Below, in pieces: positions 34,910 to 43,867 of a DNA stretch of 64,000 bases. Position 1 is the first letter of the stretch. Every line of letters begins with the position of its first letter. This DNA comes from Methylomarinovum caldicuralii (GTDB lineage Bacteria > Pseudomonadota > Gammaproteobacteria > Methylococcales > Methylothermaceae). Below the pieces are notes generated by a model. The model did not search any database. It was given only the letters and a program-made list of their open reading frames with translations, and was not told the origin of the DNA. Position numbers and translations under genes: made by a program. The stretch covers positions 1,938,990-2,002,989 of the forward strand of contig NZ_AP024714.1 of the NCBI RefSeq assembly GCF_033126985.1, given 5' to 3'.

Positions 34910-36584
34910 CCTTTCTCAGGAGCCGGCGCAATTCGGCCTTTTCTTCGTGTGTCAATTGGGTCTTGCGGCTCAGCTGCTCGATGCGCCGGCGGCGAAAACG
35001 CTGCTGCAGGGCAGTGGCTGCCGCCTGCAATTCTCCTTCCGGGCTGGGCAACTGGCGATAGGCTTCGTCCTCCCGCCACGCCTGGAACCGTTCCCGATAG
35101 GCGCCCTCCAGCAGGGCCGTCAGGCCCTCCTCGCCGCGCTCGAACGCCGCCGCCAGCACCGCCAGCCATTCACCGTGATGACCGCCGGCGGCGGCCTGGC
35201 GAAAATCCTGCGGCAGTTGCGGCCACAGGGAAGGATAATGGACCAGTAACGCGGCGGCCCGCTCGTCCAGGGTCGGTTGCGGCAGTTCCGCCCGCCGACG
35301 CCTGGCAGATACAGGAGATTCGACGCGGGATTCGCCGGCGAGTTCCACCAGGCGCGCCTGCATCATGCGCCGGAACGCCCCCGGCGGCAGACGCTTCAGC
35401 AGCGGTCCGGCCCGGCGCGACAACTCCGCCCGGTCCTCCAGTCGCGACAGTTCCAGGTCCTCGGTCAACCGGGCGAAGAAATATTCCGACAACGGCTGGG
35501 CCCCGGCCAGGCGGCGGCGGAAGGCATCCGCCCCTTCACGGCGCACCAGGGAGTCGGGATCCTCGCCTTCGGGCAGCCACAGAAAGGCAAGGCGGCGGCC
35601 CTCTTCCAGCAGCGGCAGCGCCGCCTCCAGGGCGCGCCAGGCGGCCTTGCGGCCGGCGGCATCGCCGTCGAAGCAGCAGACCAGCGAGGTACTGTGGCGG
35701 AACAGCAGACGCAGATGCTCGGCGGTCACCGCCGTGCCCAGGGTCGCCACCGCCGCATCGATGCCATGCTGGGCCAGGGCGACCACATCCATGTACCCCT
35801 CCACCAACAAGATCCATTCCGGCCGGGCGTTGGCCTGGAGCAGCTCGTACAGGCCGTAGACTTCCCGGCCCTTGTGGAACACGGGGGTCTCCGGCGAATT
35901 GAGGTACTTGGCCCCCTCGCCTTCCCGCAGGGCCCGGCCGCCGAAGCCGATCACCTGCCCCCTGCGGTTGCGGATGGGAAACATCAGACGATGGCGGAAG
36001 CGGTCGTAGATCCCGCCGCGCTCCCGCTCGATGGCCAGCCCCGCCTCCACCAGCAGCCGGGGATCGAACTGGCGGCTCAGGTTGTCCCAGGCATCGGGGG
36101 CATATCCCAGACCGTAACGCTTCGCCACCGCGGCATCGACGCCGCGCCGCTGGAGATAGTCCCTGGCCGCCCGGCCGCCTGGCGCCCGCAGGCGCTGCAC
36201 ATAGAAGCGCGCGGCCTGACGGTTGAGTTCCAGCAGTGCCTCCAGCTGCCGGCGGCGGGACGGATCCTCATCCCCGCCACCCCCTTCCCGGGGAACGGTG
36301 AGGCCGTATTGCGCCGCCAGCGTCTCCACCGCCTCGGGAAAGCTGAGATGCTCGTAGGCCATCAGAAAACCGATGGCGGAACCGGAGGCACCGCAGCCGA
36401 AACAATAATAGAACTGTTTGTGGGGGCTGACGCTGAAGCTGGGGGTTTTCTCGTCGTGGAAAGGACAACAGGCCACGTAGTTGCGGCCCGTCTTCTTCAA
36501 GGGTACCCGGGCATTGATGACATCGACGATGTCCACCCGGGCCAGCAGTTCGTCGATGAAGCTTTGCGGAATCCGCCCTGCCAT
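34875..36584 (-). CDS. dnaG: DNA primase, 3' end rewritten by an IS insertion
   Basis: A 569-residue primase that makes RNA primers at the replication fork. The CHC2 zinc finger is CPFHDEKTPSFSVSPHKQFY followed by YCFGCG (residues 41-66). The TOPRIM motif is LLVEGYMDVVALAQ near 265. A C-terminal DnaB-binding region follows. The last residues AGQSHEYTPRR come from the right end of ISAs1 copy 2. Joining across the duplicated target gives an original end LRKESL and stop, so only a few terminal residues changed. ATG at 36584 chosen. Confidence 0.95.
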   Translation of the reverse strand: MAGRIPQSFIDELLARVDIVDVINARVPLKKTGRNYVACCPFHDEKTPSFSVSPHKQFYYCFGCGASGSAIGFLMAYEHLSFPEAVETLAAQYGLTVPREGGGGDEDPSRRRQLEALLELNRQAARFYVQRLRAPGGRAARDYLQRRGVDAAVAKRYGLGYAPDAWDNLSRQFDPRLLVEAGLAIERERGGIYDRFRHRLMFPIRNRRGQVIGFGGRALREGEGAKYLNSPETPVFHKGREVYGLYELLQANARPEWILLVEGYMDVVALAQHGIDAAVATLGTAVTAEHLRLLFRHSTSLVCCFDGDAAGRKAAWRALEAALPLLEEGRRLAFLWLPEGEDPDSLVRREGADAFRRRLAGAQPLSEYFFARLTEDLELSRLEDRAELSRRAGPLLKRLPPGAFRRMMQARLVELAGESRVESPVSARRRRAELPQPTLDERAAALLVHYPSLWPQLPQDFRQAAAGGHHGEWLAVLAAAFERGEEGLTALLEGAYRERFQAWREDEAYRQLPSPEGELQAAATALQQRFRRRRIEQLSRKTQLTHEEKAELRRLLRKAGQSHEYTPRR

Positions 36585-36609
36585 CACGATGGCCGGAGGG
36601 CTGAAAGAA

Positions 36610-37056
36610 TCACGAACTCAGGGCAGCCTTGACCTTGGCGCTCACCTGCGCCATGTCCGCCCGCCCCTGGACCCGGGGCTTGAGCCAGGCCATGACCTTG
36701 CCCATGTCGCGCATGCCGCCGGCCCCGGTTTCCTCGATGGCCCGGGCGATGAGCGCGTCGATCTCGGCGTCGCTCAAGGCGGCGGGAAGATAGGACTGGA
36801 TGATCGCCAGTTCGGTTTCTTCTTTCTGGGCCAGGTCCTCACGGCCGGCGTCGCGGTACTGGGTGATGGACTCGCGCCGCTGTTTGGCCATCTTGTCGAG
36901 AACCTCGACGATCTGCGCGTCGTTGAGCGCGATGCGCTCGTCCACCTCGCGCTGCTTGACCGCCGCCATGATGAGGCGGATCGTCCCCAAGCGCGCCTTG
37001 TCACCGGCGCGCATGGCGGCTTTCATATCTTCCTGGATGCGGGCTTTGAGGCTCAT
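36610..37056 (-). CDS. GatB/YqeY domain protein
   Basis: A 148-residue YqeY-family protein related to the tail of amidotransferase subunit GatB; its function is not established. N-terminus [20 protein letters not shown], then IRLIMAAVKQREVDERI and GAGGMRDMGKVMAWLKPRVQ are typical. It overlaps the rpsU stop by one base (TGATG) and precedes dnaG by 25 bases. Confidence 0.92.
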   Translation of the reverse strand: MSLKARIQEDMKAAMRAGDKARLGTIRLIMAAVKQREVDERIALNDAQIVEVLDKMAKQRRESITQYRDAGREDLAQKEETELAIIQSYLPAALSDAEIDALIARAIEETGAGGMRDMGKVMAWLKPRVQGRADMAQVSAKVKAALSS

Positions 37057-37289
37057 CAGGCGATCGAGCGGCCTTTGCGCAGGTTTTCCAGGGCGTAACG
37101 TTCGCGGGCCAGACGCTTGAGATGGCGCTTGATGGCCGCAGCCTGTTTGCGCTTGCGGGCTTCGGTGGGCTTCTCGTAGTATTCACGGCGGCGCACTTCC
37201 GACAGCACACCGGCTTTTTCGCAGGCGCGCTTGAAGCGGCGCAGGGCGATATCGAAGGGTTCGTTCTCTTTCACGCGAATGGCAGGCAT
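37056..37289 (-). CDS. rpsU: 30S ribosomal protein S21
   Basis: A 77-residue basic ribosomal protein: [20 protein letters not shown], then [18 protein letters not shown]. Slightly longer than the enterobacterial protein (71). First gene of the rpsU-yqeY-dnaG-rpoD macromolecular synthesis operon. The ATG at 37289 has GGAGAATCG just upstream. Confidence 0.95.
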   Translation of the reverse strand: MPAIRVKENEPFDIALRRFKRACEKAGVLSEVRRREYYEKPTEARKRKQAAAIKRHLKRLARERYALENLRKGRSIA

Positions 37290-37340
37290 CGATTCTCCTT
37301 TGGTGTCAGGTTGAAACAGTCGGTTTTGAATAAACGTTAA

Positions 37341-37346
37341 ATTATA
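37341..37346 (-). promoter_or_regulatory. Candidate -10 box of the rpsU operon
   Basis: TATAAT on the minus strand 51 bases upstream of the rpsU ATG, in the divergent spacer with tsaD. The plus strand of the same stretch reads TATACT and may serve tsaD. Neither has a strong -35. Confidence 0.45.
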
Positions 37347-37375
37347 CTCGTAAAATTCCATTGGCAGAAGCAAAC

Positions 37376-38395
37376 ATGCGCGTTCTCGGCATCGAAACCT
37401 CCTGCGACGAGACCGGGGTCGCCGTCTACGACGCCCATCGAGGTCTCCTCGCCCACCGTCTCCACAGCCAGGTGGCACTGCACGCCCCCTACGGCGGCAT
37501 CGTCCCGGAGCTGGCCTCGCGCGACCACATCCGCCGCCTGACGCCGCTCATCCACGCCACCCTGGACGATGCCGGGCTGACGCTTTCCCAGCTCGACGGC
37601 ATCGCCTACACCGCCGGCCCCGGCCTGATCGGAGCATTGCTGGTGGGGGCCTCGGTGGGCCACAGCCTGGCCTGGAGCCTCGGCCGTCCGGTGGTCGCGG
37701 TCCACCACCTGGAGGGCCACCTGCTCGCGCCGCTGCTGGAAAGCCCTGCCCTGACCCCGCCCTTCCTGGCCCTCCTGATCTCCGGCGGCCACACCCTGCT
37801 GGTGGAAGTCCGCGAACTGGGGCGCTACCGCATCCTGGGCGAGTCCATCGACGATGCCGTCGGCGAGGCCTTCGACAAGGTCGCCAAGATGCTGGGGCTG
37901 GGCTACCCCGGCGGCCCGGCCCTGGAAAAGCTGGCACGGGCGGGCGATCCGGCGCGCTTCCGCTTTCCCCGCCCCATGACCGAACGGCCGGGCCTGGACT
38001 TCAGTTTCAGCGGCCTCAAGACTTGCGTCATGAACACCTTGGCCAAAACCGCCGCCACGGATCAGGACAAGGCCGACATCGCCCGCGCCTTTCAGGAGGC
38101 GGTCGCCGACACCCTGGCGATCAAGTGCCGTCGGGCCCTGCGGCAGACGGGCCTCAAAACCCTGGTGGCCGCCGGCGGCGTCTGCGCCAATCAGACCATC
38201 CGCCAGCGCCTGCAGACGGTGGCCGAAACGGAAGGCGCCCGGCTGTTTCTGCCGCGGCCGGAATTCTGCACCGACAACGGCGCCATGATCGCTTTCGCCG
38301 GGTGTCTGCGCCTGCAGGCCGGCCAGCGCGAGGGCCTGGCGATCCAGGCCCGGGCCCGCTGGTCGCTGGAGGCGCTGGCGCCGATCAGGTCCTAA
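37376..38395 (+). CDS. tsaD: tRNA N6-adenosine threonylcarbamoyltransferase
   Basis: A 339-residue ASKHA-fold enzyme that transfers threonylcarbamoyl to A37 of ANN-reading tRNAs. N-terminus [20 protein letters not shown]; metal-site motif [12 protein letters not shown] near residue 110; [20 protein letters not shown] is characteristic. ATG at 37376 chosen over an upstream TTG. Divergent from rpsU, a classic arrangement. Confidence 0.97.
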   Translation: MRVLGIETSCDETGVAVYDAHRGLLAHRLHSQVALHAPYGGIVPELASRDHIRRLTPLIHATLDDAGLTLSQLDGIAYTAGPGLIGALLVGASVGHSLAWSLGRPVVAVHHLEGHLLAPLLESPALTPPFLALLISGGHTLLVEVRELGRYRILGESIDDAVGEAFDKVAKMLGLGYPGGPALEKLARAGDPARFRFPRPMTERPGLDFSFSGLKTCVMNTLAKTAATDQDKADIARAFQEAVADTLAIKCRRALRQTGLKTLVAAGGVCANQTIRQRLQTVAETEGARLFLPRPEFCTDNGAMIAFAGCLRLQAGQREGLAIQARARWSLEALAPIRS

Positions 38396-38969
38396 TGCGG
38401 TCCTCCTCGCCCCGCAGCAGCCGGCGGATGTTTTCCCGGTGGCGCCAGAACAGCAGCCCCGCCATCACCGTCACCACGGCGACCGTCCTGACATCGCCCA
38501 CCAGCCAGTAGACGTAGAACGGCGACAGCGCGGCGGCGGTCAACGCCGACAGGGAGGAAATCCGGCTGACCCTGGCCACCGCCAGCCAGGTGGCCGCCAG
38601 CAGCAATCCCACCCCCCAGTGAAGACCGGTGAGCACCCCCAGCGCGGTCGCCACCCCTTTGCCGCCCTGAAAACCGAAGAAGACCGGGTACAGATGCCCC
38701 AGGAAAGCCGCCAGACCGGTGGCCGCCACCACGGTCTGATCGGCCCCGGCCCAGCGCGCCAGCAGGACCGGGATCAGGCCTTTGAGCACATCCCCCAGCA
38801 GGGTCACGGCGGCGGCCTGCTTGTTGCCGACCCGCAGCACATTGGTGGCCCCCGGATTGCGGGAGCCGGTGGTCCTGGGATCGGGCAGCCCCCAGAGCCT
38901 ACAGACGATCACCGCACTCGACACCGAACCGAGCAGATACCCCAGCAAAACCCAAGCCCATTGCCACAC
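38385..38969 (-). CDS. plsY: Glycerol-3-phosphate acyltransferase PlsY
   Basis: A 194-residue inner-membrane enzyme that acylates glycerol-3-phosphate from acyl-phosphate. Motif 1 [14 protein letters not shown] is near residue 36; motif 2 [20 protein letters not shown] is near 90. Several hydrophobic helices fit five membrane spans. It overlaps the tsaD 3' end by 11 bases. Confidence 0.95.
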   Translation of the reverse strand: MWQWAWVLLGYLLGSVSSAVIVCRLWGLPDPRTTGSRNPGATNVLRVGNKQAAAVTLLGDVLKGLIPVLLARWAGADQTVVAATGLAAFLGHLYPVFFGFQGGKGVATALGVLTGLHWGVGLLLAATWLAVARVSRISSLSALTAAALSPFYVYWLVGDVRTVAVVTVMAGLLFWRHRENIRRLLRGEEDRIRT

Positions 38970-39044
38970 CTTGCCATCCCCCGTGTCTCTGTGTCACTCT
39001 GTTGGCTGCACTTCCCGGAAACAACGCCCGAACAGAACAAAAGG

Positions 39045-39407
39045 ATGGACATTATATTTCTGAGCGGTCTCGAGATCGAGACGATCATCGGCATCTACGA
39101 ATGGGAACGGGAGGTCCGCCAGAGCGTGATCCTCGACCTGGAAATGGCCACCGACATCCGCAAGGCGGCGGAAACCGACGACATCCAGTACACGGTGGAT
39201 TACAAGGCAGTGGCCAAACGCCTGATCCACTTCGTGGAGAACAGCGACTTCTATCTGGTGGAAACCCTGGCGGAAAAGATCGCCGAAATCGTCCTGAGCG
39301 AATTCGACATTCCCTGGGTCAGGCTGCGCCTCAACAAGAAGGGGGCCATCCGCGGCGCCAGCGACGTGGGCATCCTCATCGAACGGGGCCGCAAACCCGA
39401 TGCCTAA
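39045..39407 (+). CDS. folB: Dihydroneopterin aldolase
   Basis: A 120-residue enzyme of folate synthesis. N-terminus MDIIFLSGLEIETIIGIYEW, then the middle TDDIQYTVDYKAVAKRLIHF and C-terminal LNKKGAIRGASDVGILIERG. AAAAGG precedes the ATG at 39045. Overlaps folK by 8 bases. Confidence 0.94.
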   Translation: MDIIFLSGLEIETIIGIYEWEREVRQSVILDLEMATDIRKAAETDDIQYTVDYKAVAKRLIHFVENSDFYLVETLAEKIAEIVLSEFDIPWVRLRLNKKGAIRGASDVGILIERGRKPDA

Positions 39408-39894
39408 GGTCTTCGTCAGCATCGGCAGCAATGTGGACCGGGAACACCATATCCCGGAGGCCCTGAAGGAACTGGAGGCCGAGTTCGGTCCCCTGACCGC
39501 CTCCAGCATCTACGAAAGCGAGGCGGAGGGTTTCGAGGGCCCGCCGTTTCACAACCTGGTGGTGGCCTTCGACACCGCCAGGCCCATGGATCAGGTGCAG
39601 CAGATCCTGAAGCGGATCGAGCGCAGGCACGGCCGCGGTGAACGGGACCGCAAGTTCACCTCCCGCACCCTGGATCTGGACCTGATTCTCTACGGCGACG
39701 AGATCATCCGGGATCCGGTCACTGGCAAGATCATCGTCCCCCGCGACGACATCCTCAAATACGCCTTCGTCCTGGAACCGCTGGCGGAAATCGCCCCGGA
39801 TCTGCACCATCCCCTGACGGGCAAGGCTTATCGCCAGCTGTGGGCCAAATTCGACCGCAGTCAGGCCAGGCAGCGCCGACTGCCGCGCTCATAG
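39400..39894 (+). CDS. folK: 2-amino-4-hydroxy-6-hydroxymethyldihydropteridine pyrophosphokinase
   Basis: A 164-residue kinase that pyrophosphorylates 6-hydroxymethyl-dihydropterin. Signature segments KVFVSIGSNVDREHHIPEAL and the HPPK core FTSRTLDLDLILYGDEII, then VPRDDILKYAFVLEPLAEIA. Follows folB in folate synthesis and in position; converges on the pteridine-reductase-like gene, overlapping it by 6 bases. Confidence 0.94.
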   Translation: MPKVFVSIGSNVDREHHIPEALKELEAEFGPLTASSIYESEAEGFEGPPFHNLVVAFDTARPMDQVQQILKRIERRHGRGERDRKFTSRTLDLDLILYGDEIIRDPVTGKIIVPRDDILKYAFVLEPLAEIAPDLHHPLTGKAYRQLWAKFDRSQARQRRLPRS

Positions 39895-40614
39895 ACTGCG
39901 CCCGCCGTCCACCGCCAGCACCTGGCCGGTGACGTAATCGGCCTCACACGCCAGATAACGCACCGCCCTGGCGATGTCCTCAGGCCGCCCCATGCGGGCG
40001 AGGGGAATCACCGCCAGCACCGCCTGCTTCTCCGCTTCGTCGAGCGGCCCTTCCGGCCACAGGATCGCCCCGGGGGCCACGGCGTTGACCCGAACGTGGG
40101 GCGCCATCTCCAGCGCCAGCGCCCGGGTCAGGGCCACCAGACCGGCCTTGGCGACGCTGTAGACGGGATAGCCCTTGCGGGGGCGCAAACCGTAGATATC
40201 CGCCAGATTGACGATACAGCCCCGGCGCCGCCGCAATTCGGGAAACGCCGCCTGGGCGAGAGAGAACGGGGCCTTGAGATTGCTGGCGGTCAGCTCCTCC
40301 CACTGGACCTCGGTCACGCTTCCCAAAGGAGTGGGATAAAAGGCCGAGGCATTGTTGACCAGCACGTCAAGCCGCTCCCAGAATCCCAACGTCTCCGCCA
40401 TGAGGGCGTCGATGGCGCCCGCCGAGGCTAGATCGGCATGGATCAGGCGCACGGAATCGGGCCGCCGCGCCTCCAGCCGCTCCCGCAGCGCCACGGCGGC
40501 CTCCTTGGAGCGGCGGAAGTGGACCACGAGGTTGAAGCCTTCCCGGTGGAGACAGTCGGCGATCGCCGCGCCGATGCGGCGACCACCGCCGGTGATGAGC
40601 GCGACCTTAGCCAC
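39889..40614 (-). CDS. folM: Pteridine reductase-like short-chain dehydrogenase
   Basis: A 241-residue NADPH-dependent SDR. The cofactor motif is TGGGRRIG, the TGxxxRxG form that separates pteridine reductases from ordinary SDRs (TGxxxGxG). NNASAFYPTPLGSV, the catalytic Tyr-Lys YPVYSVAKAGLVALTRALAL and the C-terminal GQVLAVDGGRSL follow. It could reduce dihydrofolate or dihydrobiopterin/monapterin. Its position beside folB-folK supports a pterin role; a plain SDR cannot be excluded. Confidence 0.82.
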   Translation of the reverse strand: MAKVALITGGGRRIGAAIADCLHREGFNLVVHFRRSKEAAVALRERLEARRPDSVRLIHADLASAGAIDALMAETLGFWERLDVLVNNASAFYPTPLGSVTEVQWEELTASNLKAPFSLAQAAFPELRRRRGCIVNLADIYGLRPRKGYPVYSVAKAGLVALTRALALEMAPHVRVNAVAPGAILWPEGPLDEAEKQAVLAVIPLARMGRPEDIARAVRYLACEADYVTGQVLAVDGGRSL

Positions 40615-41419
40615 GCAGCAGAATCCTGAGCGCGATCAGCGCCAGAATCACCGCGAACAGGCGCTTGAGGGTCTGTGCCGGCACCTGGTGGGCCAGCCTC
40701 GCCCCCACCGGGGCAGTCAGGGTGCTGGTGGCGACGATACCGAGAAACGCCGGCAGATAAATATAGCCCAGGCTCCCCGGCGGCAATCCCGGCGCATCCC
40801 ACCCCAGCACCCCGTAACTGGCGGTGCCGGTGGCCGCCAGCGGCAAGCCAGCGGCGCTGGAGACCGCCACCGCGGTCCGCATCGGCAGGGCCCAGCGCAC
40901 CAGCAACGGCACCGTCAGGGTGCCGCCACCGATTCCCAGCATCGCCGCCACCAGGCCGATGACACCGCCAGCCCCAGCCAGCCACGGGGCGCTGGGTGGT
41001 TCGGCCCCCGGCTGCGGCTGCCAGCGCCAGGCCATCTGCAACGCCACCAGCAGCAGATAAAGGGCGAAGGCCGTCTCCAGCCAGGCCCCCGGCAACCGGT
41101 CGGCCACCCAAGCACCCAGGATCGCGCCCGCCACGATGCCGGGAATCAGCGCCCGGGCCACGGCCCAGTCCAGCGATCCCAGGCGGTGATGGGCCAGCAC
41201 CGATGACAGGCCGGTCACCACGATGGTGGCCAGGGAAGTGGCTACCGCGGTCACGGCGATGGTTTGCGGCGGAAAGCCCTGCCAGGCGAACAGCCACAGC
41301 AGCACCGGCACCAGGATCACCCCGCCACCGAGGCCGAACAGCCCCGCCAGCAGCCCGGCCACGGCGCCGGCGATCACATAGAGGGGCACATAGAGAACGA
41401 GGCCGTCCACACGAATCAC
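40607..41419 (-). CDS. TauE/SafE family transporter
   Basis: A 270-residue membrane protein with eight or so hydrophobic segments and the family's duplicated motif: GLLAGLFGLGGGVILVPVLL near residue 23 and GLVAAMLGIGGGTLTVPLLV near 155. The family exports sulfite, sulfonates or related anions; the substrate is unknown here. It overlaps gspG by 4 bases (ATGA) and the SDR gene by 8, so it sits at the end of a long same-strand chain. Confidence 0.88.
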   Translation of the reverse strand: MIRVDGLVLYVPLYVIAGAVAGLLAGLFGLGGGVILVPVLLWLFAWQGFPPQTIAVTAVATSLATIVVTGLSSVLAHHRLGSLDWAVARALIPGIVAGAILGAWVADRLPGAWLETAFALYLLLVALQMAWRWQPQPGAEPPSAPWLAGAGGVIGLVAAMLGIGGGTLTVPLLVRWALPMRTAVAVSSAAGLPLAATGTASYGVLGWDAPGLPPGSLGYIYLPAFLGIVATSTLTAPVGARLAHQVPAQTLKRLFAVILALIALRILLRG

Positions 41420-41835
41420 CAGTTGCCGATGTCGGCGTTTTCCCCTTCCCCGCCTTCGGCGTTGTCAGCCCCCAGGGAATAGAGATCGTAATCGACGCCA
41501 CCGCGGCGGGGGGGAATCTCGTAGTGGAAGGGATTGCCCCAGCCGTCGACCGGAATCTTGTTCTTGCGCAGATAAGGCCCGTTCCAGTTGGGCAGCCCCT
41601 CAGGCTGCTTGATCAGCGCCTCCAGACCCTCTTCCTGGGTCGGATAACGGCCGTTGTCGAGGCGGAAGGCGTCGAGGGCGGTGGCCAGCATTTCTATCTG
41701 GGACTGGGTGGTCTTGACCTGTCCTTTCCCCAGGGCGTTCATGACCCGGGGGGCGACGAACGCCGCCAGCATCCCCAGGATGGCCAGGACGATCAGCAGT
41801 TCGATCAGGGTAAAGCCGCTGTGTTTCGTTTTCAT
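41416..41835 (-). CDS. gspG: Type II secretion major pseudopilin GspG
   Basis: A 139-residue prepilin-like protein. The type III signal KTKHSGFTLIELLIVLAILG is cleaved after Gly by prepilin peptidase. The C-terminal region NGRYPTQEEGLEALIKQPEG and VDGWGNPFHYEIP is the GspG calcium-binding fold. No other gsp gene is in the window, so it is an orphan here. It follows tatC by 18 bases. Confidence 0.93.
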   Translation of the reverse strand: MKTKHSGFTLIELLIVLAILGMLAAFVAPRVMNALGKGQVKTTQSQIEMLATALDAFRLDNGRYPTQEEGLEALIKQPEGLPNWNGPYLRKNKIPVDGWGNPFHYEIPPRRGGVDYDLYSLGADNAEGGEGENADIGNW

Positions 41836-41853
41836 GGTGACAGTTTCTCGGTT

Positions 41854-42615
41854 TCAGGTGGTTTGACGGGATTCGGCCGCCCGGGCGAAGGGGCGGGAGA
41901 ACAACAGGCCCAGTTCGTACAGCAGCCACATGGGCAGGGCCAGCAGGGTCTGGGAGATCACGTCCGGCGGGGTCAGCAACATGCCGATGACGAAGGCGGC
42001 GACGATGACGTAGGGCCGCGCCCGCGCAAGCTTTTCCCGGGTGGTGATGCCGCTCCATACCAGAACGATGGTGACGATGGGCACCTGGAAGGCCACCCCG
42101 AAGGCGAAAAACAGAGTCAGGACGAAATCCAGATAGCGGGCGATGTCGGTCATCACCGCCACCCCTTCCGGGGCCGTGGCGGTCATGAAGCGGAACACCA
42201 GCGGCAGCACCACGAAATAGGCAAACGCCGCCCCGGCATAGAACAGCACGGTGCTGAAAAACAGCAGCGGCAGCAGCAGGCGCTTCTCGTGGCGGTACAG
42301 GCCGGGGGCGATGAAGGCCCAGACCTGATACAAGCTGAACGGCAGGGTGAGGAAGATCGCCACCACCAGCGCCAGCTTGAAGGGAGTCAGAAACGGCGAG
42401 GCCACGTCGATGGCGATCATGGTGCTGGATTCAGGCAGGTGCCTGAGCAGCGGGCCGGCCAGATAAGTGTAGATGCGGTCGGCGAAGGGCGCCAGCCCCG
42501 CAAACGCCAGCAGCACCACGGCGATGCTTTTGAGCAGCCGGCTGCGCAGTTCGATCAGGTGCTCGATGAAGGGCATCTCCCGGTCGCCGGAACCGGGCTC
42601 AGGCGGTGCGGTCAT
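41854..42615 (-). CDS. tatC: Sec-independent protein translocase TatC
   Basis: A 253-residue six-helix inner-membrane receptor for twin-arginine signal peptides. MPFIEHLIELRSRLLKSIAV near residue 14, then FLTPFKLALVVAIFLTLPFS and GVAFQVPIVTIVLVWSGI are typical. Its start overlaps tatB by 17 bases. Confidence 0.95.
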   Translation of the reverse strand: MTAPPEPGSGDREMPFIEHLIELRSRLLKSIAVVLLAFAGLAPFADRIYTYLAGPLLRHLPESSTMIAIDVASPFLTPFKLALVVAIFLTLPFSLYQVWAFIAPGLYRHEKRLLLPLLFFSTVLFYAGAAFAYFVVLPLVFRFMTATAPEGVAVMTDIARYLDFVLTLFFAFGVAFQVPIVTIVLVWSGITTREKLARARPYVIVAAFVIGMLLTPPDVISQTLLALPMWLLYELGLLFSRPFARAAESRQTT

Positions 42616-42901
42616 CCTCCCCCTTGAGGGCGGCTTTGGGAGGCTCCGGCGCCAACGGCCGGCGCAGTTCCTGTTCCAGGGATTTCAGTTCCCCCATGGG
42701 AACCTGGTCGCGCAGCGCGGCCTTGGTTTCCTCCAGGGCCAGCTCGCGCTCGACCTCGGCCCGCACCGTGGCGGCCACGTTGCGGGCCCGCCGCACCCAG
42801 TAGGCGGTGGTGCGGATCGCCCCCGGCAGCCGCTCGGGACCGAGCACCAGCAGGGCGATGAGGCCGACCAGGGTCAGTTCCCAAAAGCCGATGTCGAACA
42901 T
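42599..42901 (-). CDS. tatB: Sec-independent protein translocase TatB
   Basis: A 100-residue protein with the N-terminal helix MFDIGFWELTLVGLIALLVL, the hinge GPERLPGAIRT and a charged amphipathic helix. This GFWEL start and PERLP motif separate TatB from TatA. Confidence 0.94.
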   Translation of the reverse strand: MFDIGFWELTLVGLIALLVLGPERLPGAIRTTAYWVRRARNVAATVRAEVERELALEETKAALRDQVPMGELKSLEQELRRPLAPEPPKAALKGEDDRTA

Positions 42902-42907
42902 GGCCGG

Positions 42908-43159
42908 TTACAACTCTTCCCGTTCCGGTTTGGCGGGTCTGTCTTCTTGGACCGTGGCTTCCCCCTCGGGTTCGGTGCGCGCCGCGGCCAGTTTTTCCTT
43001 CGGGGCCGTCTCCCCTGCCTCCTCCTCGCCGTGCAGGGCCTGCTTGAAGCCGCGGATCGCCCCGCCCAGATCGGAACCCAGATTGCGCAGTTTGCGGGTG
43101 CCGAACAACAACAGCACGATCACCAGCACGATCAACAGTTGCCAGATACTGATTCCCAT
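42908..43159 (-). CDS. tatA: Sec-independent protein translocase TatA
   Basis: An 83-residue pore-forming subunit: [20 protein letters not shown], then [20 protein letters not shown]. First of tatA-tatB-tatC, 8 bases after hisE on the same strand. Confidence 0.95.
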   Translation of the reverse strand: MGISIWQLLIVLVIVLLLFGTRKLRNLGSDLGGAIRGFKQALHGEEEAGETAPKEKLAAARTEPEGEATVQEDRPAKPEREEL

Positions 43160-43167
43160 CGCTCACC

Positions 43168-43491
43168 TCATTGGTTTTGCCGCGCGGCCTTCTCCTCCAG
43201 GCCGGAAAGCCCGAAGCGCCGCGCCAGTTCCGCCAGCACATCCTCCGGCCCCAGCCCCTGATGGGCCAAAAGCACCAGGGTATGGAACCACAGATCGGCG
43301 GTTTCATAAATCAATTGTTCCCGGTCACCGCCCTTGGCGGCGATGACCGTCTCGGTGGCCTCCTCACCCACCTTCTTCAGAATCGCATCCAATCCCTTGG
43401 CATAGAGCGAGGCGACGTAGGAACTTTGCGGATCGGCCTGCTTGCGGGCCTCCAGCACCGCCGCCAGGCGTTGCAACACGTCATCGGCCAT
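43168..43491 (-). CDS. hisE: Phosphoribosyl-ATP pyrophosphatase
   Basis: A 107-residue enzyme for the second step of histidine synthesis. Marks are [20 protein letters not shown] and [20 protein letters not shown], holding the metal-binding glutamates. Separate from HisI here, unlike the fused enterobacterial form; it overlaps hisI by 11 bases. Confidence 0.95.
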   Translation of the reverse strand: MADDVLQRLAAVLEARKQADPQSSYVASLYAKGLDAILKKVGEEATETVIAAKGGDREQLIYETADLWFHTLVLLAHQGLGPEDVLAELARRFGLSGLEEKAARQNQ

Positions 43492-43867
43492 AGATGTCCT
43501 CCGGTGCCTTGATCACGGGCGCCGCCGTGACCCAGCCGCCGTCTTCCAGGCGGCGGTAGAAACAGCTACGGCGTCCGGTATGGCAGGCGACGCCGCCCGC
43601 CTGCTCGACCTTGAGCAGCACCGTGTCACCGTCGCAGTCGAGGCGGAGTTCGCGCACCTTCTGCACGTGGCCGGACGTCTCGCCCTTGCGCCACAGCCGA
43701 TTCCGGGAACGCGACCAGTACACCGCCACCCCTTCGGCCGCGGTGGCCGCCAGCGCCTCACGGTTCATCCACGCCAGCATCAGCACCTCGCCGCTGTCGG
43801 CATCCTGGGCGATGGCCGGCACCAGGCCGTCGGTGTTCCACTTGACCTGATCGAGCCAGCCGCTCAC
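43481..43867 (-). CDS. hisI: Phosphoribosyl-AMP cyclohydrolase
   Basis: A 128-residue zinc enzyme for the third step of histidine synthesis. [20 protein letters not shown] and [20 protein letters not shown] are family signatures; the zinc cysteines are in [12 protein letters not shown] and [13 protein letters not shown]. The start is the GTG at 43867, overlapping the hisF stop (GTGA). Confidence 0.94.
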   Translation of the reverse strand: MSGWLDQVKWNTDGLVPAIAQDADSGEVLMLAWMNREALAATAAEGVAVYWSRSRNRLWRKGETSGHVQKVRELRLDCDGDTVLLKVEQAGGVACHTGRRSCFYRRLEDGGWVTAAPVIKAPEDIYGR

